From NCBI RefSeq assembly GCF_002277895.1, contig NZ_CP022998.1, positions 3,577,501-3,641,500 of the forward strand: 64,000 nucleotides of DNA, in the 5' to 3' direction. The position numbers were made by a program, and so were the translations under genes. The notes under the pieces were generated by a model. That model worked only from the letters and a program-made list of their open reading frames with translations. It was not told the DNA's origin and ran no database searches. The stretch's first letter is position 1; each line of letters opens with the position of its first letter. Positions 42,620 to 52,473 of this stretch are shown piece by piece. This DNA comes from Rhizobium sp. 11515TR (GTDB lineage: Bacteria > Pseudomonadota > Alphaproteobacteria > Rhizobiales > Rhizobiaceae).

Positions 42620-42666
42620 AACAACTCCGATGGTTCGGGTGACTATGCGAACTCTGATGTCAGAAG

Positions 42667-42699
42667 CCGGCGGGGGCGCTCAGATGCCTTTCCCGCCGG
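42667..42699 (-). terminator. Possible terminator of ilvE
   Basis: CCGGCGGG (42667-42674) pairs with CCCGCCGG (42692-42699); the T tail on the reverse strand is weak. Confidence 0.35.
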
Positions 42700-42718
42700 G
42701 TATCGGTTCATGGTCCTC

Positions 42719-43816
42719 TTAGAACAGGCGGTCCAGCCACTCATCCTTGTCCGGCGCGCGGCCGAACTGGATGTCGGTCAGCGCGGCCTTCAGGCGCTGC
42801 GTCGTAGCACCGGCATTGCCGTCACCGATGGTGAACGTATGCTTGCGGCCCTTCAGCTTACCGATCGGCGTCACGACGGCTGCCGTGCCGCAGGCAAAGG
42901 CTTCGCTCAGGCGACCGCTCTCGGCATCGGCCTGCCACTGCTCGATCGAATAGGGCTCCTCGCGCACGGTCAGGCCCGTGTCGCGTGCCAGCTTGATGAG
43001 GGAGTCGCGGGTGATGCCCGGCAGGATCGTACCGGTCAGCGGCGGCGTCTGCAGCGAACCATCCTTGAACACGAAGAAGATGTTCATGCCGCCAAGCTCC
43101 TCGATCCAGCGCTTTTCGACGGCATCGAGGAAGACAACCTGATCGCATCCTTCACGCTGACCTTCGGCAAGCGCGGAAAGGCTTGCGGCATAATTGCCGC
43201 CGCACTTAGCTGCACCGGTGCCGCCTGGAGCGGCACGCGTGTAATTCTCGGAAAGCCAAAGCGTAACGGCCGATCCGCCGCCCTTGAAGAAGGAGGCAAC
43301 CGGGGATGCAATGACGCAATAGATGTATTCTGCGGACGGCTTTGTGCCGAGCGCGACTTCGGTGCCGATCATGAACGGCCGCAGATAGAGCGATGACCCC
43401 TCGGCCGTCGGAATCCACACGCGATCGATCTTGACGAGCTCGCGAACGGATTCGACGAAAAGATCCTCGGGCAGGGTCGGCATCGCCAGCCGCTCGGCCG
43501 AATTGTGGAAACGGCGCGCATTGGCGCTCGGGCGGAAAAGGGCAGCGCCACCATCCGGCAGATGATAGGCCTTCATGCCTTCGAAGATTTCCTGGGCATA
43601 ATGAAGCACTACGGTTGCCGGATCGAGAGCAAGCGCCTTGCGCGGCTCGATCTTGGCGCTGTGCCAGCCGCGATCCTGCGAATAGCGGATCGTCACCATG
43701 TGGTCGGTGAAAATGCGGCCGAAGCCTGGGTTCTGCAGCAGCGCTTCCCGCTCGCTGGCCGTCGCGGGATTGGGGTTTTTCTGGATGTCAAAGGTTAACG
43801 TTTCGCCGTTGCTCAT
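42719..43816 (-). CDS. ilvE: Branched-chain amino acid aminotransferase
   Basis: It transfers the amino group between glutamate and the keto acids of leucine, isoleucine and valine. The 365-residue fold-type IV PLP enzyme is of the longer BCAT type: YAQEIFEGMKAY, FRPSANARRF and GGTGAAKCGGNYA with the PLP Lys at 204, then AVVTPIGKLKGR. A strong TTGGAGGAG site precedes the start at 43816; the open frame to 43924 adds an unrelated basic leader. It is transcribed alone, with no MarR regulator beside it. Confidence 0.95.
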   Translation of the reverse strand: MSNGETLTFDIQKNPNPATASEREALLQNPGFGRIFTDHMVTIRYSQDRGWHSAKIEPRKALALDPATVVLHYAQEIFEGMKAYHLPDGGAALFRPSANARRFHNSAERLAMPTLPEDLFVESVRELVKIDRVWIPTAEGSSLYLRPFMIGTEVALGTKPSAEYIYCVIASPVASFFKGGGSAVTLWLSENYTRAAPGGTGAAKCGGNYAASLSALAEGQREGCDQVVFLDAVEKRWIEELGGMNIFFVFKDGSLQTPPLTGTILPGITRDSLIKLARDTGLTVREEPYSIEQWQADAESGRLSEAFACGTAAVVTPIGKLKGRKHTFTIGDGNAGATTQRLKAALTDIQFGRAPDKDEWLDRLF

Positions 43817-44006
43817 GGCTCCTCCAATGCTTCTTTTGCCGCGGCTTTCGCCGCCCATCTCCCGAAGGATGGTGTAAATCAAATCGGGTGGTATTTGATT
43901 GCGTTTACGCCTGTTCTCACGCAAGTTTAAGAGCGATTTGCATAAAATTATGAGGCGAATCGCTATTTCTCGCTTGCAAGCTGGCTATCGGTCTCATGGG
44001 CCTCCA

Positions 44007-45269
44007 TCAGAGCGTTTTCGCGATGGCTTCGGCGGCGGCTGCACCGGTTTCATAGGCGCCGTGCGCGGTAGAATAACGCGTCTTCGAGCAGGCTTCTCCG
44101 GCGAAGAACAAGCGCCCGTCATGGGGAGCGGCGAGGACGCCGCGGAGATCGTACGCACCGGGCGTCGCATAGGAATAGGAGCCGCCAAAGAAGGGCTCTC
44201 CCGCCCAGGCCGATGCGGCCAGCGGCGACAGCATCTTGCCGACATCGGCGCCGAAGACGCGCTTCAGCTGTTCCACCGAAAAATCAAACATCGCAGCGAC
44301 GCCCTGCCTCTCAAGATCGAGCGCAAGGTCGGCGGCGAAATAGGCCTCGATGACCGGGGTACCGAACGGCTTCAGCTGATACGCCCCTGTCCGGCGGCTA
44401 TGCTGCGATCCCATCACATGCGCATCCTCCGGGAATATCCGAGGTTCGGCTGTGCGAAGAAAGAGCTTGTTTGCCAGGCCGAGCGGCAGGTGGGAGGCCG
44501 CTTCGATCTTCTCCGGGAGAGGGGGCCAGAAGGCGATGCGTTCGGCCGCAAGCACATTGGTGGAAACGGTGACAACGACGGCCCTCGCCCGCAGCTCGCC
44601 CTTGCCAGTCGAAAGCACGAGATGGCCGGCGCCACTGTGGTCGATGCGGTGGACCTCGGCACCAACAACGGTTCGCACCGGCAAGCCGTAGGTCGCAACC
44701 AAAGTGCCATAGCCCTGCCGCACGCGCCAGTCAGGACCAGGGCCGGGATCGTAGCGGCCAAGATCGATCACCGACGACTTGTCGAGCTCTCCCCCGGTCA
44801 TGAAGGCGCCGACGGCGTAAATCCTTTCATTCCACGGATCATCAGGCGACAACATGGCCGAGAGATCGGCATCTGCATCTCCCTCATACTCATAGACCCG
44901 CTCGAAGAAGTCGTTGACGGCGGCGGCTGCAGCCTTCGCATCGGGATCGTTCTGTTCCAACCGGTGGCCGCCGTCGCTCCAGGGCGCGGGCGTGCGATCG
45001 ACGGTCAGACCTACCTCTTCGGCAATATCAGTCCAGGCGTTGGTTCGCGCGCCATGCAGCCACCCGCAGCCCAAGTCGAGCGCGGCGGCATCGGCTCCGA
45101 ACGGATGGATCGAGCGGGCGCGGCCACCGACGCGATCGGAGGCTTCGAGCAGGAGGACCGAGAGATCCGGCCGAAGCAATTGCAGCTGCCGGGCAGCACT
45201 CACTCCTGCCGCTCCGGCACCAATCACGGCAACGTCAATCTCGCCGCCTCTCCAGGATTCGATGGGCAT
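44007..45269 (-). CDS. Flavin-dependent amine oxidase
   Basis: A 420-residue FAD enzyme of the monoamine/polyamine oxidase family. The dinucleotide loop is VAVIGAGAAGVSAARQL (13-29), followed by LLEASDRVGGRARS and, near the C terminus, GRLFFAGEACSKTRYSTAHGAYETG, the FAD-contacting GEA segment. The aromatic-cage region is less clear, so the amine substrate is not predictable. GAGGAATTGG precedes the start. The product has no signal peptide and should be cytoplasmic. Confidence 0.9.
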   Translation of the reverse strand: MPIESWRGGEIDVAVIGAGAAGVSAARQLQLLRPDLSVLLLEASDRVGGRARSIHPFGADAAALDLGCGWLHGARTNAWTDIAEEVGLTVDRTPAPWSDGGHRLEQNDPDAKAAAAAVNDFFERVYEYEGDADADLSAMLSPDDPWNERIYAVGAFMTGGELDKSSVIDLGRYDPGPGPDWRVRQGYGTLVATYGLPVRTVVGAEVHRIDHSGAGHLVLSTGKGELRARAVVVTVSTNVLAAERIAFWPPLPEKIEAASHLPLGLANKLFLRTAEPRIFPEDAHVMGSQHSRRTGAYQLKPFGTPVIEAYFAADLALDLERQGVAAMFDFSVEQLKRVFGADVGKMLSPLAASAWAGEPFFGGSYSYATPGAYDLRGVLAAPHDGRLFFAGEACSKTRYSTAHGAYETGAAAAEAIAKTL

Positions 45270-45546
45270 TCCAATTCCTCTTCGCGCAAGCGCTGGAGAA
45301 TAATCCAGCCGCGCGACTTGGTGCTATGAGGCTCGCCAATCCGCCGGCGCGAACCATGTCGCTCATGTGTAGCCGACCTCAGCGCGGCCTGTAAACGGGC
45401 GCAACGGCGGGATACCAAATTGCCGCATTGAGCTGAAACCGCGAATGTCGTACGTGCTTCATCCAGACAGATAGTGAGGAAGATCGTGCGGAAACGGACC
45501 TTCGGAACAACACTCTCGACCGCGACGCGTAGTATTGGAGGCGCTT

Positions 45547-45810
45547 GTGCCAACACAGCTCAATAAGACGGCAGCCACACGTCGCGCCTCTTTCAAATCG
45601 CATTCGGAAACACCGATGTTCACGAAGGAGTGGTCCATACCCGTAATCCTCGGCGTCCTCCTGCTCGGCGTCTGCGGACTGATCGCCTATTTCACCTGGA
45701 CCCTCATGCCGCCGGCGGCGACAGCACAGAATCATGCCGGCCGAGCTGTCACAGTCAACGACGGCAATGGTCATGCGATTGCCGATCCCGCGCCGAAAAA
45801 GCAGCCATAG
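45547..45810 (+). CDS. Small single-helix membrane protein
   Basis: An 87-residue protein with a membrane helix (IPVILGVLLLGVCGLIAYFTW, about 30-50 from this start) and a short polar tail ending DPAPKKQP. Start is uncertain: GTG 45547 has GGAGG upstream, whereas ATG 45616 gives a 64-residue protein beginning MFTKEWSIPV that looks more natural but lacks a clear site. No family is recognised. It is convergent with the deacetylase gene, 165 bases away. Confidence 0.5.
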   Translation: MPTQLNKTAATRRASFKSHSETPMFTKEWSIPVILGVLLLGVCGLIAYFTWTLMPPAATAQNHAGRAVTVNDGNGHAIADPAPKKQP

Positions 45811-45975
45811 CTGTAGCCGCAGCTACACCGACCGATAGCGGAAAACGCTGGCCATGCCCGCGAGCGATAAGCTCGCACCCGGCAAATACGCCATCAAATG
45901 GCAGGCCCTTCCACCGGCGGCCACAAGACCAACGGCAGCTACGGCTTTACGGCAGCACCCTGGTTATAGGGCTGA

Positions 45976-46677
45976 CTATCCGACGACGCACTTCTTGACG
46001 AAATGCAGCCAGCTGTCGTTGCGCCGGATGGTCGCGCGCGGCAGGCCGAACGGATCGTCGCCCGGCCGCGCCCGACCGCGGCGCGTCGTCGTCGCGGCGC
46101 TGTAACCGGCTTCATAGGCAAGCACGCGATCAAGCGGCGTTTCGTCGCCATAGGGAAAACAGAAGGACGAAACGCCTTCATCGAGCAAATCCTCAAGCAG
46201 CTCGCGCGAATGCGTGATCTGACGGCGCGCCTCTTCCATCGGCAATTGCGGCAGGCGAACGTGATCGAGCGTATGCGATCCCACCTCATGTCCGAGGCTG
46301 TGCCAATGCTTCAGCTGTTCGACCGACATGCAGGGCGCCTGAGCCACGCCAAGAGGGACATCCCAGACATTGCTGCCGCCGATCTGGTTCGCCACAACGA
46401 AATTCGTGGCGGTGAAACCAAACTCCTGCAACACGGGCAAGGCATTCTCATAGACATTTGCGTAACTGTCATCGAAGGTGATGGCAGCGACTTTGCCGGC
46501 CTTCTCGCCACGGATGTAAGGCATAGCCTCACGCAGCGACACACCCTGAATTCCGATCTTTTTCAGCCATTCCATCTGACGGCGGAAGGCTTCGGGATGG
46601 ACGACCATGCTTCTGAACGGCGCCTTACGCGACGGCGGCACCGCAATCTGATGATATGCGAGGATTGGAACAGCCAC
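45976..46677 (-). CDS. Polysaccharide deacetylase
   Basis: A 233-residue NodB-homology protein. The metal site is TFDDSYAN (67-74) with SHTLDH (134-139), and ILAYHQI at the start is the usual first strand. No signal peptide is present, so it acts in the cytoplasm or at the inner face of the membrane on a lipid-linked or sugar-nucleotide glycan. The start codon is GTG 46677, eleven bases after the GT25 stop, so both are one operon. The C-terminal LHFVKKCVVG is short. Confidence 0.87.
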   Translation of the reverse strand: MAVPILAYHQIAVPPSRKAPFRSMVVHPEAFRRQMEWLKKIGIQGVSLREAMPYIRGEKAGKVAAITFDDSYANVYENALPVLQEFGFTATNFVVANQIGGSNVWDVPLGVAQAPCMSVEQLKHWHSLGHEVGSHTLDHVRLPQLPMEEARRQITHSRELLEDLLDEGVSSFCFPYGDETPLDRVLAYEAGYSAATTTRRGRARPGDDPFGLPRATIRRNDSWLHFVKKCVVG

Positions 46678-46688
46678 GATGGATCGTC

Positions 46689-47531
46689 TCAGATGATGCG
46701 GCGCGAGCGAAGCGCGATCTTGGCGCGATAGAGCGGCCGCAACACCTCTCTGGAGAGCCGCTCTGCCAGTGTCTTGCGACCCTTGATCGTACTGCCGCCG
46801 AGCTGAGGGGAAATTTCACGCACGCCGCCAGGCAGGACCGAGAGCGGCGATACGCGCGTAAACCAGCTCATCTGCACGGTGGTATCGACGGGCCGGTCGA
46901 AGACGGAGGTCGCCTCCAGCAGGCGGATGGCGGCATCTCGGCTGACGAGCTGGGCTACCATGCCGAGACCGATCCTCGTCGGTTGAATGACATCGGTCTC
47001 CCCCTGGGAAAGAACACATCTGCCGTGCTCCTTGCCCATGCGAAATGGGAAGCGAATGAAAGAACCTGGCTTCAGGCAGGCCTTGGCGGCAGCAAAGGCC
47101 GCATGGAACGCGTCGTCGATCTCGACATCGTCCTCGAAGATGAGACCTGCGTCGATATTCTGCTCGACAATGGCAGCCCAAGCCTTGCGATGCGACAGAA
47201 AGCAGGCGATTTCGCCCGTGCTCATGGCAAACGGATAATATGGCTTCTGCAGCCGAGGACGATAGACACTGTCGATCTCGACGGCACTCAGAGTGCGGCC
47301 ATCGACTGCCTCGATGATCTCGCTTTGCACCGGAAGCTTTGCAGCGAGCCTTTCGACCTGCGGCATGCGGTCACGGGCGCGATCCAGATGGATGATGAAG
47401 CCACGAATGACGGGTTGGCCGGGCGCGTCCAGAACAGCACCGACCGGATTGGACGCAGGAGCGAACTCGAATCCCGTATGAGATCTTTCGAGCGGCATCG
47501 CCGAAGACGGGTTGAATTCGTGGGCTTGCAT
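46689..47531 (-). CDS. Glycosyltransferase family 25 protein
   Basis: A 280-residue GT25-type (LPS core/galactosyl) transferase. FIIHLDRARDRMPQVERL begins the fold, FLSHRKAWAAIVE and LIFEDDVEID give the catalytic acidic motif, and the protein ends in a basic REVLRPLYRAKIALRS tail. It should add a sugar to lipopolysaccharide or another surface glycan at the cytoplasmic face. I prefer the start at 47531 with GAGG upstream; ATG 47552 is also in frame. The deacetylase follows in the same operon. Confidence 0.83.
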   Translation of the reverse strand: MQAHEFNPSSAMPLERSHTGFEFAPASNPVGAVLDAPGQPVIRGFIIHLDRARDRMPQVERLAAKLPVQSEIIEAVDGRTLSAVEIDSVYRPRLQKPYYPFAMSTGEIACFLSHRKAWAAIVEQNIDAGLIFEDDVEIDDAFHAAFAAAKACLKPGSFIRFPFRMGKEHGRCVLSQGETDVIQPTRIGLGMVAQLVSRDAAIRLLEATSVFDRPVDTTVQMSWFTRVSPLSVLPGGVREISPQLGGSTIKGRKTLAERLSREVLRPLYRAKIALRSRRII

Positions 47532-47654
47532 GAATGGATACCTCGAGGTCATATTTCGCGAGGCTCTAGCAATCCTGAATGAAAGCGAGCTTAGGCAAAC
47601 CTGAGGCGAAACTGAAAACGGTTGTTTTCAACGGGTCTGAACAACTGAAGGAAG

Positions 47655-48272
47655 CTAGACGAGCATGCTGATGCGGCCGCTCGCGACCTTGTCTTCGACC
47701 CAGCGGCGTTCATCCAACCAGGCATGGCGTTTCCACCCTTCCCAGCTGAAACCGCACAGCTTCACGTCCCATTCGTCGGCAGGCAATCGTGACAGCACAT
47801 ATCGGATGCCGAAGAAGCCGGTGCTCGGAAAGAGCTGGTGCATGCGGCATTGGCTCACACCGAGTTCCTCGCAGCCCTCGATGTAGAACTGTGGCGGCAT
47901 GATGCGGATTTCCTTGCCGGCCGCGCCGACCAACTCGATCGTCCGCATTGTCCAATCGCTTCTTCGGCCTTTCAGGCGTGAGAGCAGATTGGGCTTGGGG
48001 TGATATTTGCGGATGATATCGGGATGATAGGCCAGCACGACTTCCTTTGCAGCCGTGAAAGTCGGACTGGTCAGAAAGGCCGGATCCGTCAATCGGCGCT
48101 GCATGGGCTTGCTGGAAGCTGCAAGCATGAGAATATCGGTGCGTGACCCGCTCAGGCCGATCGAGGCCTTCGGCTCGTTGAAACGCATTGCAAATTCTGC
48201 ATTGTCCACGACCTCCGAAAGGTCACGCTGCAGCTTGCCATTGCCAATGATGATTGCCGTCTTGCGGGTCAA
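47655..48272 (-). CDS. GT29 (sialyltransferase)-like protein
   Basis: A 205-residue cytoplasmic protein. AIIIGNGKLQRDLSEVVDNAEFAMRFNEPK resembles the L motif of GT29 sialyltransferases (nucleotide-sugar binding), SGSRTDILML continues it, and PSTGFFGIRYVLSRL resembles the S motif. The match is partial and the true donor may not be CMP-sialic acid. The start is TTG 48272, with GGAT upstream; no ATG is in frame before the L motif. It is 123 bases upstream of the GT25 gene in the same direction. Confidence 0.65.
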   Translation of the reverse strand: MTRKTAIIIGNGKLQRDLSEVVDNAEFAMRFNEPKASIGLSGSRTDILMLAASSKPMQRRLTDPAFLTSPTFTAAKEVVLAYHPDIIRKYHPKPNLLSRLKGRRSDWTMRTIELVGAAGKEIRIMPPQFYIEGCEELGVSQCRMHQLFPSTGFFGIRYVLSRLPADEWDVKLCGFSWEGWKRHAWLDERRWVEDKVASGRISMLV

Positions 48273-48505
48273 ATATGAATATCCATCAGGTCTGAAATCG
48301 CCGACCTAACGGAGCCAAATGAAGCCAAACTGAATGCCGGATCAGGGAAGGATGCATAAATCCTGACGTGAACCTGAAAGCCGTCGCAATGTCACCTACA
48401 AGCAACAGCAGTGCCTGAAAACCGCGCTTCAGCTCAGATCTGCATGCAGTCCGTGGGCCGCGCAAACCCGAGTGAAATCGCAAATGGACAGCATGCTGCC
48501 GAATC

Positions 48506-48529
48506 AAAAAGGAGCCCAAACGGGCTCCC
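48506..48529 (-). terminator. Rho-independent terminator of the DUF882 gene
   Basis: GGAGCCC (48511-48517), loop AAAC, GGGCTCC (48522-48528); on the reverse strand a T run follows. Confidence 0.88.
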
Positions 48530-48557
48530 GAAAATCACGCTGAAGTGGATGCCTGTC

Positions 48558-50510
48558 CTATTCGACCGAATTGAACTTCTTCACCTGAAGGAAATTCACT
48601 GCACTTCCGCTGAAGCGTTCAGGATCGATCGACGCCGTCTGCACCTTGAAACCATCCGTGTAAACGGCAGTCGGCTGGGCACGGAGCGTCGGGCTCACGA
48701 AGCGCGGCGCCTTGACCGGGCGGTTCACGATCTCGACCCGGGCCTTTGCGATCGCCCATTGCGAGATCATCTTCTCCGTCAGCGTCGGCGCGGTCGTCAC
48801 CGTTGCGCGGCCCGAATCGGCCACGACGGCGTCCTGCTTGTTCGGCCGGCCGCCCTTAGTCGCGATACCGGCGGCAATCGGACGTTCCTGCGGCGTCGTC
48901 GGCTCGAACCCGTCGTTGAAGCGACGGCTGCTGGCCTTTACCTCATTGCGGACTGGTGCAAGCGCGGCCACCTGCATCGGCATTTGCTGTGCCGGTCTCT
49001 GCTGTGGCAGGACGGCGGCAATTGCCTGCGCCGCATCGTTACCGGCAGCCGTGCCGTTACCGGCGGGCGCCAGTTGATCCTTGGACGCGACGTTGTTCGA
49101 CGGCTGCATCACCGGAATCGCATTATTGGCATCCGATCGATCAGGACGGCTTTGCTCGAGAGCCGCAATGACCGAAGGCGAAAGTGCACCTGCGTCAGCC
49201 TGGTCGTCGGCGGCCTCCTGATCGGCATCGGCTGATGCCAGCAGGCTTTCGGCCAATTCCGGACGCTGCGCCGGCACCGGAACGGCAGCCAGCTGGCCTT
49301 TCATGTCAGCCTCGGCCGATGCCACTTCGGCATCGCCGGGTGAACGGCGGTCAAGCAGGGACGGCACGGGCACGTGATAGGAGCGAAGATCGGCATATTG
49401 CGGCTGGTCGCCCGTATCCGGCATGGCGGCGGCAAGCGCATCCTGCGCCGCGTTACGCGACGGCGAGACGAGGGCCGAAGCCACATCGCTGCCGGCAGGC
49501 TGATTGCCGAATGCCGGGCGAACCTGCGGAACGGGCGCGTTTACGCTGGCAACTTGGACCTGGGCCGGAGCCGGAGCGGCGCCATCGTCACCATCATCAC
49601 TGGCAGCCGGAGCCGGCTGGCCCTTGCGGGCAGCCGAGGCGACAGCCACCGGTGCCGCCGTCGTTCCACTATCTGCATTATCCTCTTCCTCATCCGCACC
49701 GCCACCACCGAACAGGCGGGCAAAGAAGCCGCGGCGCGGCGAAGAGGAGCTGGCAATCTGGATATCGTCGGACGACATGCGGCGCTTGTAATCGGCGACC
49801 GCCTGCTGATAGCCCGGCAGCGGCCGGCCGTCGGCCGGAATATGCATCGTCTTGCCATCAGGGAAGAGGCGGACGAGATCCTGGCGATCCATGCGCGGCC
49901 ATGCGCGCACGCCGCCGACGTCCATATGCACGAAGGGCGAACCGGAGGTCGGATAATAGCCGACGCCGCCCACCTGCAGCTTCATGCCGATTTCGCGCAG
50001 CTTGGTGAGCTTGACGTCCGGAATATAGAAGTCCATCGCGTTGCCGAGCATGTGCTGGCTCTTCTTGGCAACGCCGGTATGGGCGGAGCGCGTGCGCAGC
50101 ATCTCGTTGGTGCCCGGCGAACGGAAACCGCAGATCACGTAGATGAATTCATGCGAACCGCTTTCGCGGTAAACTTCCCAGATCAGGTCGAACAGGCGCG
50201 GGTTCATCTTGGTCGGCTGATTCTTGCGCCAGTCGCGCAGGATGCGATTGAGCTTCTCCAGGCCGTCCGGATCGAACTTGCCGTTGCGCTTGTAGGTGAT
50301 GACGGCCTTCTCGCCGGTATGGACGTAATAGATCTTCAGGCTGCGGGTTTCACCGCCTGCCTGAGAGGGAGTGCCAACGAAAACAGGGGTAGAAACGGCC
50401 AAAGCAAGGAGGCCAACGGCTACGACCTTGGCCACCTTGCTAAATAGGTTAGAGCACGCAGAATGCCAGCTCAAGCTATTAGGCTTGGTATTTGCACTCA
50501 AATTCGGCAA
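48558..50510 (-). CDS. DUF882 (YcbK/MepK-like) peptidase with long disordered tail
   Basis: A 650-residue envelope protein. A signal helix (VVAVGLLALAVSTPVFVGTP) ends near residue 51. The DUF882 domain (about 55-220) has CGFRSPGTNEMLR, SQHMLGNAMDFYI (His153, Asp160) and HMDVGGVRAW (His195, Asp197), the LAS-type zinc site of MepK, a murein cross-link endopeptidase. Residues 240-600 are low-complexity, rich in Ala, Pro, Gln and Asp, which is far longer than YcbK (about 180 residues). The start is TTG 50510 with GGGGAT before it; other in-frame starts exist. Confidence 0.82.
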   Translation of the reverse strand: MPNLSANTKPNSLSWHSACSNLFSKVAKVVAVGLLALAVSTPVFVGTPSQAGGETRSLKIYYVHTGEKAVITYKRNGKFDPDGLEKLNRILRDWRKNQPTKMNPRLFDLIWEVYRESGSHEFIYVICGFRSPGTNEMLRTRSAHTGVAKKSQHMLGNAMDFYIPDVKLTKLREIGMKLQVGGVGYYPTSGSPFVHMDVGGVRAWPRMDRQDLVRLFPDGKTMHIPADGRPLPGYQQAVADYKRRMSSDDIQIASSSSPRRGFFARLFGGGGADEEEDNADSGTTAAPVAVASAARKGQPAPAASDDGDDGAAPAPAQVQVASVNAPVPQVRPAFGNQPAGSDVASALVSPSRNAAQDALAAAMPDTGDQPQYADLRSYHVPVPSLLDRRSPGDAEVASAEADMKGQLAAVPVPAQRPELAESLLASADADQEAADDQADAGALSPSVIAALEQSRPDRSDANNAIPVMQPSNNVASKDQLAPAGNGTAAGNDAAQAIAAVLPQQRPAQQMPMQVAALAPVRNEVKASSRRFNDGFEPTTPQERPIAAGIATKGGRPNKQDAVVADSGRATVTTAPTLTEKMISQWAIAKARVEIVNRPVKAPRFVSPTLRAQPTAVYTDGFKVQTASIDPERFSGSAVNFLQVKKFNSVE

Positions 50511-50684
50511 TTCGATCCCCGTCCGACAGACAATGTCGCATCGTGTTCCAAATGGCTGTCAATTGCGGTGACACGATGGCAAAAATGCCACACATGGTCG
50601 ACCCCTTCATACATGGTGAACGATGCACTAACAAGTGCTTTACGACGGGTAACAAAATATGCTTGCCTAAACGTTAAGCTTTCT

Positions 50685-52253
50685 TCACGCCGCGTTTTTT
50701 TGCGGGTCATCCGGGTCTATGCCGTAATCTTTCAACTTACGGTAGAGAGTTGAGCGGCCGATACCCAGCTTTCTCGCGACTTGACTCATCTGCCCACGAT
50801 AGAATTTGAGGGCAAATCGGATCAATTCTTCCTCGACATCCGCCAGTTTTCTGACATCGCCTGATGTATTCGTGCTGACGATGACATTGTCGGAAGCATC
50901 GGCTGAAGCAAGCGGAGTGGTTGCAGCCGATCCGTGCGAAACCCCGTATGGGACTCGTTCGCTTCTTTCAGCCGCCAGAAGTTCAGCCGAAGAGGCATGC
51001 GAATTATCCACAACCAAGGTCGGATGCTCGGCGGCGAAATAGCCGGGCAACTGCGCGGCGATCTGCGGGAAATCCGTATCGAGCAGTTCGGGGCCTTCGG
51101 AGAGAACGACCGCGCGGAAAACAGCGTTTTCGAGCTGGCGGATATTGCCCGGCCAGTCATAGGCGGTTAGCAACGCAAGTGCGTCGTTGCTGATGCCGAG
51201 CGGATGATCGAGCTTCTGCTCCAGCGCAAACCGGTCGGCAAAAGCGCGTGCCAGATGCGGGATGTCTTCCTTGCGGCGACGCAGCGCCGGCATGGTGATC
51301 GGAAAGACGTTCAAGCGATAATAGAGGTCCTCACGGAAGCGCCCGGCCTTGACCTCTTCGATCAGATCCTTGTTGGTCGCCGAAATTAGCCGGACGTTGA
51401 CCTTTTGCGCGACGCGCGCGCCGACGGTCTCGATTTCGCCCTGCTGCACGGCGCGCAAAAGCTTGACCTGGACTTCAAGCGGCAGGTCGCCGATCTCATC
51501 GAGGAACAGCGTGCCGCCGTCCGCCTCCATGAATTTGCCGACATGGCGCTCGGTTGCCCCTGTGAACGCGCCCTTCTCATGGCCGAACAGGATGCTTTCG
51601 ACGAGATTGTGCGGGATCGCACCACAGTTGACGGTCACGAACGGCTTGCCGGCGCGGTCGCTGGCGGCCTGGATGGCACGGGCTACCAGTTCCTTGCCGA
51701 CACCCGATTCGCCTTCCAGCACGACTGGAATATTCGATTGCGCCGCGCGATGGGCCAGATCGATCACCCGCATCATCGCCGGGCTTGCCGAGACGATGTC
51801 GTCGAAGGTGATGCTGCTCGAGCGCGACTTGCGCCCGGCACGGGCCTTAGCCTCGCGCTGGTCGAGCTTCAACGCGTTGGCGATCGATGCCGCGATACGC
51901 TCCGGCGATACCGGCTTGACGACGAAATCGAAGGCGCCGGCGCGCATCGCCTGCACCACGGTATCGATACCGCCCTGCCCCGTCTGCACGATCACGGGCA
52001 GATCGATGCCCATATCGTTCAGGGCGCCCAGGAACTCGATGCCGTTCATTTCCGGCATCATGAGATCGAGCACGATCACGTTGATCTGATCGTTGCCGCG
52101 CTTCAGGAACTCAAGGCCGAGACGGCCATTTTCTGCCAAATGGGCAACGTGTCCGTGCCGCTCGATGGCATTCTTCAGCAGACGGCGTTGAATCGGATCA
52201 TCCTCAACAACGAGAATCTGCGCGCCCCCCTTGGCGCTATTGTAAACGGTCAT
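50685..52253 (-). CDS. Sigma-54-dependent response regulator
   Basis: A 522-residue NtrC-family activator: receiver (phospho-acceptor Asp63 in VLDLMMPEMNG, Lys113), AAA+ domain with Walker A GESGVGKE and the sigma-54 contact loop GAFTGA (228-233), DLYYRLNVF, and a Fis-type HTH at the C terminus (RKLGIGRSTLYRKLKDYG). A variable, Ser/Ala-rich linker (about 400-470) precedes the HTH. No histidine kinase gene is adjacent. It lies upstream of the DUF882 gene in the same direction, about 174 bases away. Confidence 0.92.
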   Translation of the reverse strand: MTVYNSAKGGAQILVVEDDPIQRRLLKNAIERHGHVAHLAENGRLGLEFLKRGNDQINVIVLDLMMPEMNGIEFLGALNDMGIDLPVIVQTGQGGIDTVVQAMRAGAFDFVVKPVSPERIAASIANALKLDQREAKARAGRKSRSSSITFDDIVSASPAMMRVIDLAHRAAQSNIPVVLEGESGVGKELVARAIQAASDRAGKPFVTVNCGAIPHNLVESILFGHEKGAFTGATERHVGKFMEADGGTLFLDEIGDLPLEVQVKLLRAVQQGEIETVGARVAQKVNVRLISATNKDLIEEVKAGRFREDLYYRLNVFPITMPALRRRKEDIPHLARAFADRFALEQKLDHPLGISNDALALLTAYDWPGNIRQLENAVFRAVVLSEGPELLDTDFPQIAAQLPGYFAAEHPTLVVDNSHASSAELLAAERSERVPYGVSHGSAATTPLASADASDNVIVSTNTSGDVRKLADVEEELIRFALKFYRGQMSQVARKLGIGRSTLYRKLKDYGIDPDDPQKNAA

Positions 52254-52473
52254 TGGTGCCTCACTTCATGCGAAACCTGAGGCGAAGATCGCAGAAAGGC
52301 TTGAACATGAAGTTTTGCCAAAGCATCGCATTTTAATCATTATGACGAATGTAAAAGCGCTTATGATTCAACCTTCGGTGCAGAAAAATCAGGCCTTGCA
52401 GTGGGCTTTCCAGCCGAATAGACACGATACGGATCGGACGATCCGAAAAATAAAAGCAGAGGAAATTTCGCCC

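Noticed and set aside
51004..51012. Perfect DnaA box TTATCCACA
   Set aside because: A single copy inside the sigma-54 regulator gene with no cluster, AT-rich region or replication gene nearby; likely chance.
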